From NCBI GenBank assembly GCA_964017045.1, contig OZ024811.1, positions 12,491,818 through 12,555,817 of the forward strand: a stretch of 64,000 bases of DNA, given 5' to 3'. Shown here piece by piece: positions 46,362-56,101 of the stretch. Every line of letters begins with the position of its first letter. The first letter of the stretch is position 1. Made by a program: the position numbers and the translations under genes. Below the pieces are notes generated by a model that did not search any database, was not told the origin of the DNA, and saw only the letters and a program-made list of their open reading frames with translations. Source of the stretch: Omphiscola glabra. Taxonomy: Eukaryota > Mollusca > Gastropoda > Lymnaeidae.

Positions 46362-46625
46362 TTAAACCGGACACAACCTGTACCACCGGATACATACCGC
46401 ATCACCGGACACACACTGTACCACCGAACACACTCTGTACCACCGGAAACACACTGTACCACCGGACACACTCTGTACCACCGGACACACACTGCACCAC
46501 CGGACACACACTGCCCCACCCGGACACACACTGTACCACCGATCACACTCTGTACCACCGGAAATACACTGTACCACCGGACACACTCTGTACCACCGGA
46601 CACACACGGTACCACCGGGGCCCAC
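46362..46625. repeat. Minisatellite, ~19-20-bp unit
   Basis: About 13 copies of CTGTACCACCGGACACAC with small length changes. Confidence 0.9.
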
Positions 46626-46967
46626 GCTTTACCATCAAACACAAACTGTATCATTACCACAGTCCCCCCCCCCAGTGCCCCCAAACAACCCACTGTACTA
46701 TCAGCCAACCCACGGTACAACCCTTAGATAACACCCTTATCACAGCCGCTCGTTTAAAATTGAGCCCCCTCCCTCACCATTTCTTGCATTGCTCAGATTT
46801 TACTATAATTTACACCCCCCCCCCCCCGGTTGTAAAACGATCTCCATGCTATTCCCACATGGACTTTTTGACTCACAGCCTCCAAATTTTAATAGCGCAA
46901 CCCTTGACTCGGTCTGCTCGACGATTTTCATTGTTATCATATCCTTAATTTTAACTGTGCTTATCTT
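46626..46967. other. Non-coding
   Basis: A C tract lies at 46815-46828. No gene is visible. Confidence 0.4.
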
Positions 46968-47085
46968 CGTGTGTTTTTGGTCGTGTGGTTGAATCTTGGG
47001 AAGGCTGTTTGACCCACTGCTTGTCATCCCATGGAGCCGAAACTTGTCACACGGACTCGTTGCCGATGGCAACACTGTTTTTCCT
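46968..47085. repeat. Dispersed repeat, third copy
   Basis: Shares GTCGTGTGG, GGCTGTTTGACCC, GCCGAAACTTG and GACTCGTTGCCGATGGCAAC with the repeats at 27725-28230. Confidence 0.55.
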
Positions 47086-47524
47086 TCGAACTTTCAGGCC
47101 CCCCCCCCTTTACTCCCCCCCCCCCCAAAAAAAAAAAGTTTTTCTAGTTTTTCAAGGGCGGGAGGAGCCAGAATGATCAATACATTGCTCGGGGGTCCTC
47201 AAAATATAGAAGAAGATAAAGGAATGTTAATATTTTTTTCAGTGGTTGCGTGTTTTGGTGTGGAGATTAATTGTGTAAAAATTTACCCATTTACTTAACC
47301 ACTATTTAAAACTTATATAAGTAGTGGTTATGTAAATGGTATTAAGAATCTTAATACATAGTAAATAACGTACAATTACTTGTATCCAAAAAAAATGCAT
47401 ACATAGCGATCATACGAAAAATTTGTTTTAGAGCTGGTTTTTAATTTATTCTTTGCCTCACATAGAATATATCTTTCCGCACATGGCCATTATCCTTGTT
47501 TCTATACATTTTATATTACCTTAA
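47086..47524. other. Non-coding
   Basis: C tracts lie at 47100-47108 and 47116-47126. No gene is visible. Confidence 0.4.
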
Positions 47525-47675
47525 AATAATAATAATAATAAAATAATTATAATAATAATAATTATAATACTACTACTAATAATAATAATACTAATAATAC
47601 TAATAATAATAATAGCGATAATGATAATAATTATAAAAAAAATAATAGTAAGTAGTAATAATAATAATAATAATA
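47525..47675. repeat. (AAT)n microsatellite, LTR element target
   Basis: An interrupted AAT/AAC/ACT run. The LTR retrotransposon inserted at its right edge; ATG and AAT repeats resume at 51758-51796 on the far side of the element. Confidence 0.9.
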
Positions 47676-48062
47676 GTATTGTGGAGGGCTCAGACCTTGG
47701 TAGTCGACCTGTTTCCTACATGGATAGGGGGGGGGGGGTCAAGGTAACGGACCAACGGTTAATGTCCATTTAAACGGAAGGTGGGCTTTACAACATTTTA
47801 GTGTCAGTCCCATTGCCCCGGGACGACTGTTGCGGAGTTGGGTTATGACAAGATACACGGTGGGATAATGAAGGGGGTCACTGTAACTGGTAGGGTCAGT
47901 CCGGACCGGGCGAAAACTGACCAACGGTCAAGCGGGTCAGATTGCCGCGGTACAACCGTTAGGTGCTGGTTTATGACCAATTACACGTTGGGAAAATTTA
48001 AGTGCCTGAGATTTAGTAATAAGATTAAATCCCTGGGAAGAAATCTCTAGCGAGGCGGGACT

Positions 48063-48070
48063 TATAAAAA
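48063..48070 (+). promoter_or_regulatory. LTR TATA box
   Basis: TATAAAAA lies within the LTR about 205 bp before the AATAAA. Transcription would start about 25-30 bp downstream, near 48093. The same box is at 51396-51403 in the 3' LTR. Confidence 0.65.
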
Positions 48071-48268
48071 GGGACAGTGAACGGGACTGGAGAGAACTCA
48101 GCCGGGGAGGCAGAACTCAGCCGGGGAGGCTAGTGGCCAGATAGGAGACTCCGACGGACAGGAGTAGTGAATAGACGTGAGAGAATCGAGATAGAGACAA
48201 ACCGGGACAGTCGACGTCGAGTATCATATATATATATATAGAGAGAGAGTGATGTTGAAGGAGGAGAC

Positions 48269-48274
48269 AATAAA
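48269..48274 (+). terminator. LTR polyadenylation signal
   Basis: AATAAA in the 5' LTR; the equivalent in the 3' LTR would end the element transcript. Confidence 0.6.
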
Positions 48275-48417
48275 AAAGCAAAGACTATAACCATCTTGAG
48301 TTGTCGGATTTGTGCAGTACGAGAGACGGAGTGTACAAGGTTGCAAACTAAATAGAGAGAAGAGACGAGCAAGGTTCTCTACTAAATAGAATAGAGACGA
48401 CACAAGGTTCTCTACAA

Positions 48418-48437
48418 TGGTGGCAGCGGTGGGATTC
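48418..48437 (+). other. Primer-binding site, tRNA-Leu
   Basis: TGGTGGCAGCGGTGGGATTC starts two bases after the 5' LTR. It is complementary to the last 17 bases plus CCA of an animal tRNA-Leu 3' end as I recall it (GAATCCCACCGCTGCCA). Confidence 0.8.
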
Positions 48438-48486
48438 TAAACCTTGCAACGACTCCGAAGAGACGACATTTTGTTGTTAGCCTGAG

Positions 48487-50298
48487 ATGAAAAGTACGAG
48501 GAGCGGAACAACTACATCAAGAACAATGACTGCACAGTACTTAAACAACCTCCCGACATACAGCGGCACTTCGACGTGGCACACGTTCATTACCCAGTTC
48601 GAAACGTCTGCAAAAATTTTTAAATGGAGCGAGGAAGAGAAACTCCTTTACCTCAACTTTGCATTGAAAGACGCTGCAGCTGAATTCGCGTACAGTGAAT
48701 TAGCTGAAGCTGAGAGAGAGACATACGTTGAACTTCGAGATGCCCTTGCTACTCGCTTCAGAGACCACAGAACACCAGCATTTTTCCAAAATATTCTGGA
48801 AAAACGCACATTTCTGAAATCTGAGACTAGTACAGGGTATGCCACTGACATCAAGAAATTGGTAGCGAAAAGTTTTCCGACGGCAGACCAGGCTACACGA
48901 GATGCCATTGGATTCAAACAGTTCCTCCGTGGGCTGCCTGACCAGTCTATGGTGACACAAGTTGGCACTATGTCAGTTCCTCCCACAGTAGACAAAGCAA
49001 GAGCTGCCCTCGACCAGATAATGAATCTCAGGGACAATGTGTGTGCACCCGGACAACAAATGGCGTCAATAGCTACAGACCACTTGACAAGAGAAATAAG
49101 TGGCCTGAGACAGGACTTTAGAGCATTCAGCACATGGCAGCGGGAGTCAGTCAACAAGCCGGCAAGAGAAACGGGAGGTGTTCGGAGGGCGGAACCAAGG
49201 TGTTTCGTATGTGACCGAATCGGTCATATTGGCCGTAAATGTCCAAACAGGAGGAAAGGAGGAGAAATTACTGATCGGCTGAAACTAAACCACATTTCAT
49301 CAAATGGTGAAAACATACGTCCTAGTGCTGTGTTCGTGCCTATGAAAGTGTGTGGTGTTAGGGCAGAGTTTCTAATGGACACGGGTGCGGCGGTGACCGT
49401 TATTTCGAAAAAACGATTTTTTGAAATTCCACGACATCAGCGACCTAAGATTCATCACCATTTCTCACCTGTGAATCTACAGACAGCAACTGGAGCACCA
49501 GTGAATCATTATGGGGTGAGTGACGTTAAATTATTGATTGGAGATGAAGTGTATCCCTGGACAGTATATGTGGCAGATATAGCAGAAGATGGTTACCTGG
49601 GTTTTGACTTTTTGAGTCATTACAATTTTTCTTTCTCGGTCAGCAAAGGTCTGACCTTGGATTCTCACAATGTGCCGATTGTGGCTAAATATCCGAGTGC
49701 AAAGAATACGCCAGATAAAAGGTATTTCAGTGCGTCCAAACGTTCCCAGTTCCCGGCACCATTCAGTGTGAGGGTGAACACGGTCACCACACACAACAAA
49801 AGACAGCGTCCAGGTAAAAACCAGTGGACAAGCATGGCTCCTGTCCAGGTTAACGTGTTACCCCGTCCTGAGATGGCCTCGCCAACGGCGAAGATCAGTA
49901 ATGTGGGTAATAAATCAATCCAGTTGTGTGATGAGGTCAATTCTAAATGGGAGAAAAGGGAGGCAATTCCAGCCAGACCAGTGAAGCGACGGAAAGGTTA
50001 CCCCGACGCTCGAGCAGTATTGCGCAATTTCAACGTGGGTGACGTAGTTCAGTTTTCAAACTCAACAAACAAAGTGAGTCTAAACCAGGAGTTGAGCACA
50101 AATAATAAGTGGTGCGGTCCATGTGTCATTAGCCGAAAGCTACGACATAATTTGTTCGAAATTCGTGGAGAAGGAAGAATATTCAAAGTTATTCATCATG
50201 AAGGCCACTATAGGCTGCAGCATTACGACACTGACCCGCCAGATGGTAGCCAATCCTGTGCTCCCTTGAGTTCTTCTAGAAAATGTGTACGCCAGTAA
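48487..50298 (+). CDS. Gag-protease-integrase-tail fusion polyprotein
   Basis: This 603-residue ORF starts with the first ATG after the primer-binding site. Residues about 20-220 look like Ty3/Gypsy Gag (LPTYSGTSTWHTFITQFE; LPDQSM). A CCHC zinc knuckle lies at 239-252 (CFVCDRIGHIGRKC). A retropepsin-like aspartic protease follows, with catalytic DTG at 298-300 (LMDTGAAVTVIS) and the second motif YLGFDFL at 370-376. Residues about 505-580 resemble the integrase C-terminal GPY/F module (FNVGDVV, KWCGPCVISRKL, KVIHHEGHYRL). RT, RNase H and the DDE integrase core, normally about 1000 residues, are missing between about 420 and 500 without loss of frame. It likely makes Gag particles and a protease but cannot reverse-transcribe alone. 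The boundary of the deletion is inferred. Confidence 0.9.
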   Translation: MKSTRSGTTTSRTMTAQYLNNLPTYSGTSTWHTFITQFETSAKIFKWSEEEKLLYLNFALKDAAAEFAYSELAEAERETYVELRDALATRFRDHRTPAFFQNILEKRTFLKSETSTGYATDIKKLVAKSFPTADQATRDAIGFKQFLRGLPDQSMVTQVGTMSVPPTVDKARAALDQIMNLRDNVCAPGQQMASIATDHLTREISGLRQDFRAFSTWQRESVNKPARETGGVRRAEPRCFVCDRIGHIGRKCPNRRKGGEITDRLKLNHISSNGENIRPSAVFVPMKVCGVRAEFLMDTGAAVTVISKKRFFEIPRHQRPKIHHHFSPVNLQTATGAPVNHYGVSDVKLLIGDEVYPWTVYVADIAEDGYLGFDFLSHYNFSFSVSKGLTLDSHNVPIVAKYPSAKNTPDKRYFSASKRSQFPAPFSVRVNTVTTHNKRQRPGKNQWTSMAPVQVNVLPRPEMASPTAKISNVGNKSIQLCDEVNSKWEKREAIPARPVKRRKGYPDARAVLRNFNVGDVVQFSNSTNKVSLNQELSTNNKWCGPCVISRKLRHNLFEIRGEGRIFKVIHHEGHYRLQHYDTDPPDGSQSCAPLSSSRKCVRQ

Positions 50299-50986
50299 CA
50301 GCGCGGACAACTAGTTTCATCTTATGGCATGACATTCTTCTTTTATGCGTAGATTTATAGTGAAGTCATGTTGTATTTATCTCGAAACACTTGTGGTTGG
50401 TGGGTCAATGTATAAATAGATAATGATCTAATCATGTCAGGATTAGTTATTTTGAGTTAAAGATTGTTTAAATTTTATAAAATGTTTTCTTTGTGACCTC
50501 TTATGACCTAAGAATGAAGGGTTTGAGTTAGTTTAATGTGTTTTTGTAAACAACACTTATTTTTCTTGCATTGGAACTTTAGTCGGTTCTGACATTATAC
50601 TTGACATGTTTTCATTATGATCTTTGATTAGATGGATAATTTTGTTTTCAACTTTATATCTTAATGTAGTACTTCCTGTTAATTGATTTTTCTAAATGTT
50701 TTACTTTTCGTTGATTTTCTACATTTTGTATAATTCCTTGTTCGACCATAATTGTCTGATTGTGTGAATGTAAAGATGCTCCGACTGTGACCAAGCTGAC
50801 TCTGACCTTGACCAGAACCGTTTAGGAGACCGTAAATGGGATGACGTAGCGCGCATTACCTTGAACTGTTTTAAATGAGAGCTGAAGGTCCCAGTCACTT
50901 AAAGCCATTTAGAGATCAGTCATCAGTAATTGTAGTGAGGATGTTACGTAATGTCGGGACGACATTGTTTTGTTGGTTGGGGGTAT
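50299..50986 (+). other. Untranslated 3' internal region of LTR element
   Basis: About 690 bp between the stop and the 3' LTR, T-rich, with no open frame of note. The last bases, GGTTGGGGGTAT, are the probable polypurine-tract-like plus-strand primer. Confidence 0.6.
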
Positions 50987-51749
50987 TGTGGAGGGCTCAG
51001 ACCTTGGTAGTCGACCTGTTTCCTACATGGGTAGGTAGTAGACCTGTTTCCTACATGGATAGGGGGGGGGGTCAAGGTAACGGACCAACGGTTAATGTCC
51101 ATTTAAACGGAAGGTGGGCTTTACAACATTTTAGTGTCAGTCCCATTGCCCCGGGACGACTGTTGCGGAGTTGGGTTATGACAAGATACACGGTGGGATA
51201 ATGAAGGGGGTCACTGTAACTGGTAGGGTCAGTCCGGACCGGGCGAAAACTGACCAACGGTCAAGCGGGTCAGATTGCCGCGGTACAACCGTTAGGTGCT
51301 GGTTTATGACCAATTACACGTTGGGAAAATTTAAGTGCCTGAGATTTAGTAATAAGATTAAATCCCTGGGAAGAAATCTCTAGCGAGGCGGGACTTATAA
51401 AAAGGGACAGTGAACGGGACTGGAGAGAACTCAGCCGGGGAGGCAGAACTCAGCCGGGGAGGCTAGTGGCCAGATAGGAGACTCCGACGGACAGGAGTAG
51501 TGAATAGACGTGAGAGAATCGAGATAGAGACAAACCGGGACAGTCGACGTCGAGTATCATATATATATATATATAGAGAGAGTGATGTTGAAGGAGGAGA
51601 CAATAAAAAAGCAAAGACTATAACCATCTTGAGTTGTCGGATTTGTGCAGTACGAGAGACGGAGTGTACAAGGTTGCAAACTAAATAGAGAGAAGAGACG
51701 AGCAAGGTTCTCTACTAAATAGAATAGAGACGACACAAGGTTCTCTACT
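50987..51749 (+). repeat. 3' LTR
   Basis: A 763-bp LTR. It carries a 28-bp tandem duplication (GTAGACCTGTTTCCTACATGG region, about 51012-51058) absent from the 5' LTR. The G run is ten rather than twelve and the AT/GA run is re-partitioned; otherwise I see no substitutions except a possible final A-to-T. Confidence 0.93.
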
Positions 51750-51753
51750 GTAT

Positions 51754-53020
51754 TCATGATGATGATGATGATGATAATAATAATAATAATAATAACATTA
51801 GTCAAAGAACTTAAACATGAACATTTGATCCGCTCTCCCCAAACGTTGCAATCTGAATCTTTATCCTACATTTAGCTTGTAATTTATAAAATTTAAAATA
51901 ACGACATTTCCTCTTGCCACTTGTCACGAGCTCCCTATGCTAAGTGACCCTTGGTCTATATTCTTATACAACACCTCTGACACCACCTTGTTTTGATGTG
52001 TCCAAGGAAACACAATAACTATACAATAAACAAAGTCTTCAATATAACGTAAAATGACTAAAGCTAATTTATTGTTTAAATGTGCTAAGTAGAGTAATAT
52101 GCGATACACAATGAGAATAATAGCTTGCGCTATGAAGAAATACACTTTGAAGTAATATGATGATTTTCATAATTATATGATTACTAAAATGACGTTATAA
52201 TAGTGATTCTCAATATTGAACAACTCTGAATCATACAATCGAAACGCTACCATACGACGAAGTGGAGTCTTGCAAGACTGTCGCCCCCTCTACAGCGTGA
52301 ATCTGTCGTATGGCCTATCGTCGTGGTTGTTAGCGTCTCTCGTTGTCTCTCTGCACTGGCATCTGCGCACACACTCAGTCACGAGTTTGTGACGATTAGT
52401 TAATGACGTTAAAAGGTGGCTATTCCTGAAATATATGAATAAGTCACCTACACCAAGTGATCTATGCTAAGCCCTATATAACTACTTACCGTAGACTTCC
52501 AAAATACTAAATCTCTACATAACGTAACTATCATAAAGCTCCTCCATACATACACCTTACATACACTTACCTCTCTATGTTGATACTGTTCTACGTTGAT
52601 ACTGCGGCAAGGCTGGTACTAGGTAAGTCTATGTGTCTGAGCTCTGACGAGAGAAGTCTCATGTGTGGGCCGTAGTGCTCAGTGAAACTACCGAATTAGA
52701 TGTCCCTACTTATACCCCTCGTTCCCACCCAACTTCTTTGTTGGTCCAAGAATGCTATCTCTTAACACATTCCTGACCCCTATCGTTTCCAGTCAATTAG
52801 GAATTTCCGTCCTTAACCCCAAAAGTATCCATGCCCCAAAACTTGTCCCCCGACCCTGTCCGTCGTGACCCATACGTTGCCCTAACATTGGAGCTCTCTC
52901 CTGTCCCGCTCCAGTAAGTCAACCAGTGGACACCCCCGCCCCAGTGACCGCACCCTCACCCGCCCCAGTAACGGTCACCGTGTGACACCACTGAATCTTA
53001 TCATTAAGATTAACTATTTC
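51754..53020. other. Non-coding
   Basis: ATG then AAT repeats (51758-51796) are the right part of the insertion target. A 9-bp inverted repeat CCATACGAC / GTCGTATGG lies at 52250-52258 and 52308-52316. No gene was recognised. Confidence 0.4.
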
Positions 53021-54339
53021 ATGAACCTGACTTGACTTTAACCACAACAACATTACCCACCCCCTCCCCCCAAGTTGATGCTCTAAATTCTAAATTGTAT
53101 CTTGTCTTGCATTTCATAATAAGAAACATAATATTTGGGGTCGTGGCTGAAAACAGTGTGGTAACCGCTGCAGGCGAGTCGGGGGGGGAAAACGCTAACT
53201 GGAACTTCATGCGATTCGAAACATTTACGCTGAAAAGTACACGCGGAACATCCGTGCACTTATGTATGAGGGGGGGGGGGGTGTTTTCACCACTAGAGCG
53301 TGTCATATTTGAACATACAGTCGACTGGACAAAGAGAGCAAATGAGATGTTCGTTCATACGTGATGTATTCATCCACCGGCTGGTTATGGAGATTTCCCG
53401 GCAAAAGAACGCCACTTTCTTGATTGCCCTTGTGGGTATTTCTGCAAGTTTTTTTTGTTTAAAAGAGAAGAAATGTTTATTATTTTTCTTTGTTGTCATC
53501 CGTGATTGCGTCCCATGAAACCCACTTCCTTTTAAACGTCGAGTAACTCCAAGGAATATAACCCGTAGATATAAATTACTTCATGAATAAAATCACTGCC
53601 CTTGATTTTGTTTTTAGTTGAATTAAATGGCCCCCCCCCCCACATACACACCCCCACCACATCCGAATAAAATGTTAGTTATGAAAGGTGTTTGTCTAGT
53701 TAATTATAATAAAGCGTGCACTACGTCACACATTTTGTATATGCCATATTAGCTTCATGCTAAATTTTGATTTCAACCAGATAATGTTGTGTTAATTTTA
53801 GATTTAAAAAAAAATGAAGTACATAAAGTAATAAATGAATAAAATGTGGATGAAAAGGAAAAAAAAATTAAGTTAAGAATTAACAAAAAGTTTTGTAGAT
53901 GTTTTATCATTTTTTTTCTTCTCCCTTTTCCTTATTTTCAGAATTATAATAAAGCCATAGACACTTTTGGCCAAGAAGGAACTCTTAAAAAAAAAAAAAA
54001 GGAAAAAAAAAACGCTGGCTGACCTGTGCACTGACCACGTGGAAGGAAACAGAATCACGTGACCTCATCAAACACCCCCCCCCCCCTTTCCCAGTGATGA
54101 CACACTGACTTACCATGTTCAGATGTTGGAAATTGAAGCCACGATAAGCTCACAACTAATGACAGCACCCCCACCCAAGAAGGAACAGACACGCTCATTC
54201 GTCCTTGCTATGCGACCTCAACGAGGAGGAGACGTCCACCTTCTCGTATCAGCATCGGTGTCGGGGAAGTGTATCCCAGGGAGGCAAACTAGTGATGTGA
54301 CAGAACAAAAGACTTTCATCTTAAACAGCGCAGCGGTAG
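53021..54339. other. Non-coding, homopolymer rich
   Basis: G tracts 53179-53186 and 53270-53281, C tracts 53630-53641 and 54067-54078, and A tracts near 53987-54010. No gene was recognised. Confidence 0.4.
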
Positions 54340-54690
54340 TCGAACGGAAGGTCACCCCCACAACACCGTCTCGGGGTGTTTTCATTTCAGCACCAAGGCA
54401 CCGTCTACAGGGTGCCTCGATGACGAGACCGCTTCTTTGTCTAATGCTGTCTAAAACCACACCTAGATACTGTCTCAGGCTGTTTAGATAGCGTCACTAC
54501 ACTGTCTTATGTGGTATTTATTGCAAAACTACTACTCTGTTTCAGGGCGTCTTGATACCAACACCACTTTACTATCTCATGGGGTCGAAATACCCACAGC
54601 ACTATTCTGTCTCAGAGAGTTTTGGTACCAACCTATTTTTAGATGAAGCTATCTGGCACAAACATTGTTCAGATGAAGCTATCTGTCAGT
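54340..54690. repeat. Degenerate minisatellite, ~50-bp unit
   Basis: CACTACTGTCTCAGGGTGTTT-like units recur with large divergence, followed by two AGATGAAGCTATCTG copies (about 54642 and 54672). Confidence 0.6.
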
Positions 54691-55076
54691 TCCAAACATA
54701 TCCACTGTTTCACCCAGGCTACTAAAATACCAAGTGGCATCATTATTTATTGCCTACAAACCATTTAAAACTGTAACGCCGGTGCAACGATCGATTCTGT
54801 GACGACTGTACATCTTTGTACGTTCAACACTAGCACCTATATCACAAATAGCAAAAAAGTATCACAATTTAAACTATATCACAGATAGAAACAAACCAAG
54901 TGTGAAGTGCTGCCTTAAAAATTAATTTATTTTTACATTAACCTTTAGCGATAACATTTTAATTTTAAAAAAAAATCTTCTACCTAATTCAGAACGTTGC
55001 TAATGTGTTTTAACACCTAAAGAGAAGACTACCAACATTATACTTATTTTTTCTGGATTATCCCCCCGCTTGCTGC
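54691..55076 (+). other. Upstream region of LicD gene
   Basis: AT-rich sequence. The last 30 bases form a pyrimidine-rich stretch running into CTGCAG at 55073-55078, a good 3' splice-site candidate, so this may be the end of a 5'-UTR intron. No promoter was recognised. Confidence 0.4.
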
Positions 55077-55078
55077 AG
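55077..55078 (+). promoter_or_regulatory. Putative splice acceptor AG
   Basis: TTGCTGCAG follows a T/C-rich tract. The exon would begin at 55079, 36 bases before the ATG. It was inferred from sequence only. Confidence 0.4.
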
Positions 55079-55114
55079 CTCACATCCCCACAAAACTCTT
55101 CGACCATCGTCATC

Positions 55115-56101
55115 ATGAGGTCGAACAACGTCTTCAACCTCATCGCCAAATCCAGCCGGAAACTGTTGGCTGGGAGAGCGAAGCTTCCGACCGTCCTTGT
55201 GTCCGCCATGTTCTTCGTCTACGCCGCCGTCTTCGTCATTCCGGTTCGTAACGTCGTCCTCTACCACGCCATTGAGTTCGCGTGGAGGAACGTCGAAACC
55301 TCTGACCTCATTCGCATCCATTTCGGGGACGACGTCATCCCAAACGGGCTGTACAACAGCGTTTCCTGCTCAACTGTTGAGAGACCGAAGCTGTCAAGGG
55401 GTGACATCAACACGTCTGCTGTATTCACGTACCCACGTTTGCGACAACCGACGGACATTTTTGACGTTTTAGAGAAAGGTCACGGACGATTCTTACCAAC
55501 CCTGAACCTGAGCCAGAAGATAGAGAATTTGTATTTATATAAAGTGGCAGCGGCGGGGCTGGACTCGGTTGGCGTGAAGCATTTCCTGGTGGCCGGGACG
55601 ATTCTAGGCTTGAACAGACACAAGGGCTTCGTCCCCTGGGACGACGACATCGACATCTCGGTCAGTCTGGACTCCTGGGACCTGGTCAAGCAGACGCTGT
55701 CTTGCATCGAGGGCTTCACCTTAGTCCAGTTTCACATTCTGCACTGGAAGTTTCATTTCCGCGATCGGGAATATCCGTTTCTGGACATATTCTTTTACCG
55801 AATGGACGACACCTACGTGTGGGCGGCGACTTCTTACACGCGTAAAACTTACATTTACCCCAAGGAGTTGGTCTTCCCTCTGGGCGAGTCCATTTTTGAG
55901 GGTGTGCAGGTTCCGGTGCCTAGAAACAGCTTGGGGGTGGCTAGACGAATCTACGATTACGATATTTGTAAGGCCTTCAGGGGACACATCGAACGTCACG
56001 TGATCCTGTCCACTGTGTATCCGAATGGATACGCTGAGTCGGAGGTTCCATGCAAGGACTTATCATACATGTACACCATGTTCAACGTGGTAGACTCTTG
56101 A
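55115..56101 (+). CDS. LicD/fukutin-type nucleotidyltransferase-like protein
   Basis: A 328-residue single-exon frame. The start is the ATG at 55115 (A at -3); the frame is open 45 bases further upstream but has no earlier ATG there. Residues 24-44 (LPTVLVSAMFFVYAAVFVIP) form one hydrophobic segment after a basic N-terminus, so a type II Golgi or ER membrane protein is likely. The LicD signature is at 161-180: GTILGLNRHKGFVPWDDDID, with the DDD metal-binding cluster at 176-178. PFLDIFFY at 221-228 is the usual downstream conserved aspartate block. NTS (99) and NLS (131) are possible N-glycosylation sites. LicD/fukutin/FKRP relatives transfer phosphocholine or ribitol-phosphate to glycans; substrate here is unknown. 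The sequence is GC-richer than its surroundings and undamaged, as expected for a constrained gene. Confidence 0.88.
   Translation: MRSNNVFNLIAKSSRKLLAGRAKLPTVLVSAMFFVYAAVFVIPVRNVVLYHAIEFAWRNVETSDLIRIHFGDDVIPNGLYNSVSCSTVERPKLSRGDINTSAVFTYPRLRQPTDIFDVLEKGHGRFLPTLNLSQKIENLYLYKVAAAGLDSVGVKHFLVAGTILGLNRHKGFVPWDDDIDISVSLDSWDLVKQTLSCIEGFTLVQFHILHWKFHFRDREYPFLDIFFYRMDDTYVWAATSYTRKTYIYPKELVFPLGESIFEGVQVPVPRNSLGVARRIYDYDICKAFRGHIERHVILSTVYPNGYAESEVPCKDLSYMYTMFNVVDS

Larger units (their letters stand above)
47680..48416 (+). repeat. 5' LTR
   Basis: A 737-bp LTR beginning TGTGGAGGGCTCAG and ending TTCTCTACA. It holds a TATA box (48063), an AATAAA (48269), a duplicated GAACTCAGCCGGGGAGGC and an AT/GA dinucleotide run. 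I infer U3 to about 48090, then R to about 48290, then U5. It matches the 3' LTR except for dinucleotide and G-run lengths and the 28-bp duplication found only at the 3' end. Confidence 0.93.
47676..51753 (+). mobile_element. Young Ty3/Gypsy-like LTR retrotransposon with collapsed pol
   Basis: Two LTRs (47680-48416 and 50987-51749) flank an internal region of about 2.57 kb with a tRNA-Leu primer-binding site, one 603-codon ORF, about 690 bp of untranslated sequence, and a G-rich polypurine-like stretch before the 3' LTR. GTAT at 47676-47679 and 51750-51753 is the probable 4-bp target duplication. The LTRs are nearly identical, so insertion is recent. Reverse transcriptase, RNase H and the integrase catalytic core are absent. 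Mobilisation would therefore need enzymes from a related full-length element. Confidence 0.92.

Noticed and set aside
46815..47126. Short C tracts and G tracts as sequencing artefacts
   Set aside because: They are too numerous and embedded in otherwise coherent elements to discard, but exact homopolymer lengths should not be trusted.
47840..48110. Alternative LTR boundary starting at GTATT rather than TGTGG
   Set aside because: GTAT precedes both LTRs, but before the 3' LTR it belongs to the internal polypurine-like region. TG...CA ends with a GTAT duplication fit better, though one base of ambiguity remains.
47680..48416. Short open frames inside the LTRs, identical in both copies
   Set aside because: They recur only because the LTRs are identical copies. 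They overlap promoter and polyadenylation signals and have no domain.
55070..55114. Upstream extension of the LicD frame starting at TTG
   Set aside because: The first ATG is at 55115. The upstream codons include a likely splice acceptor and would not be translated in an animal.
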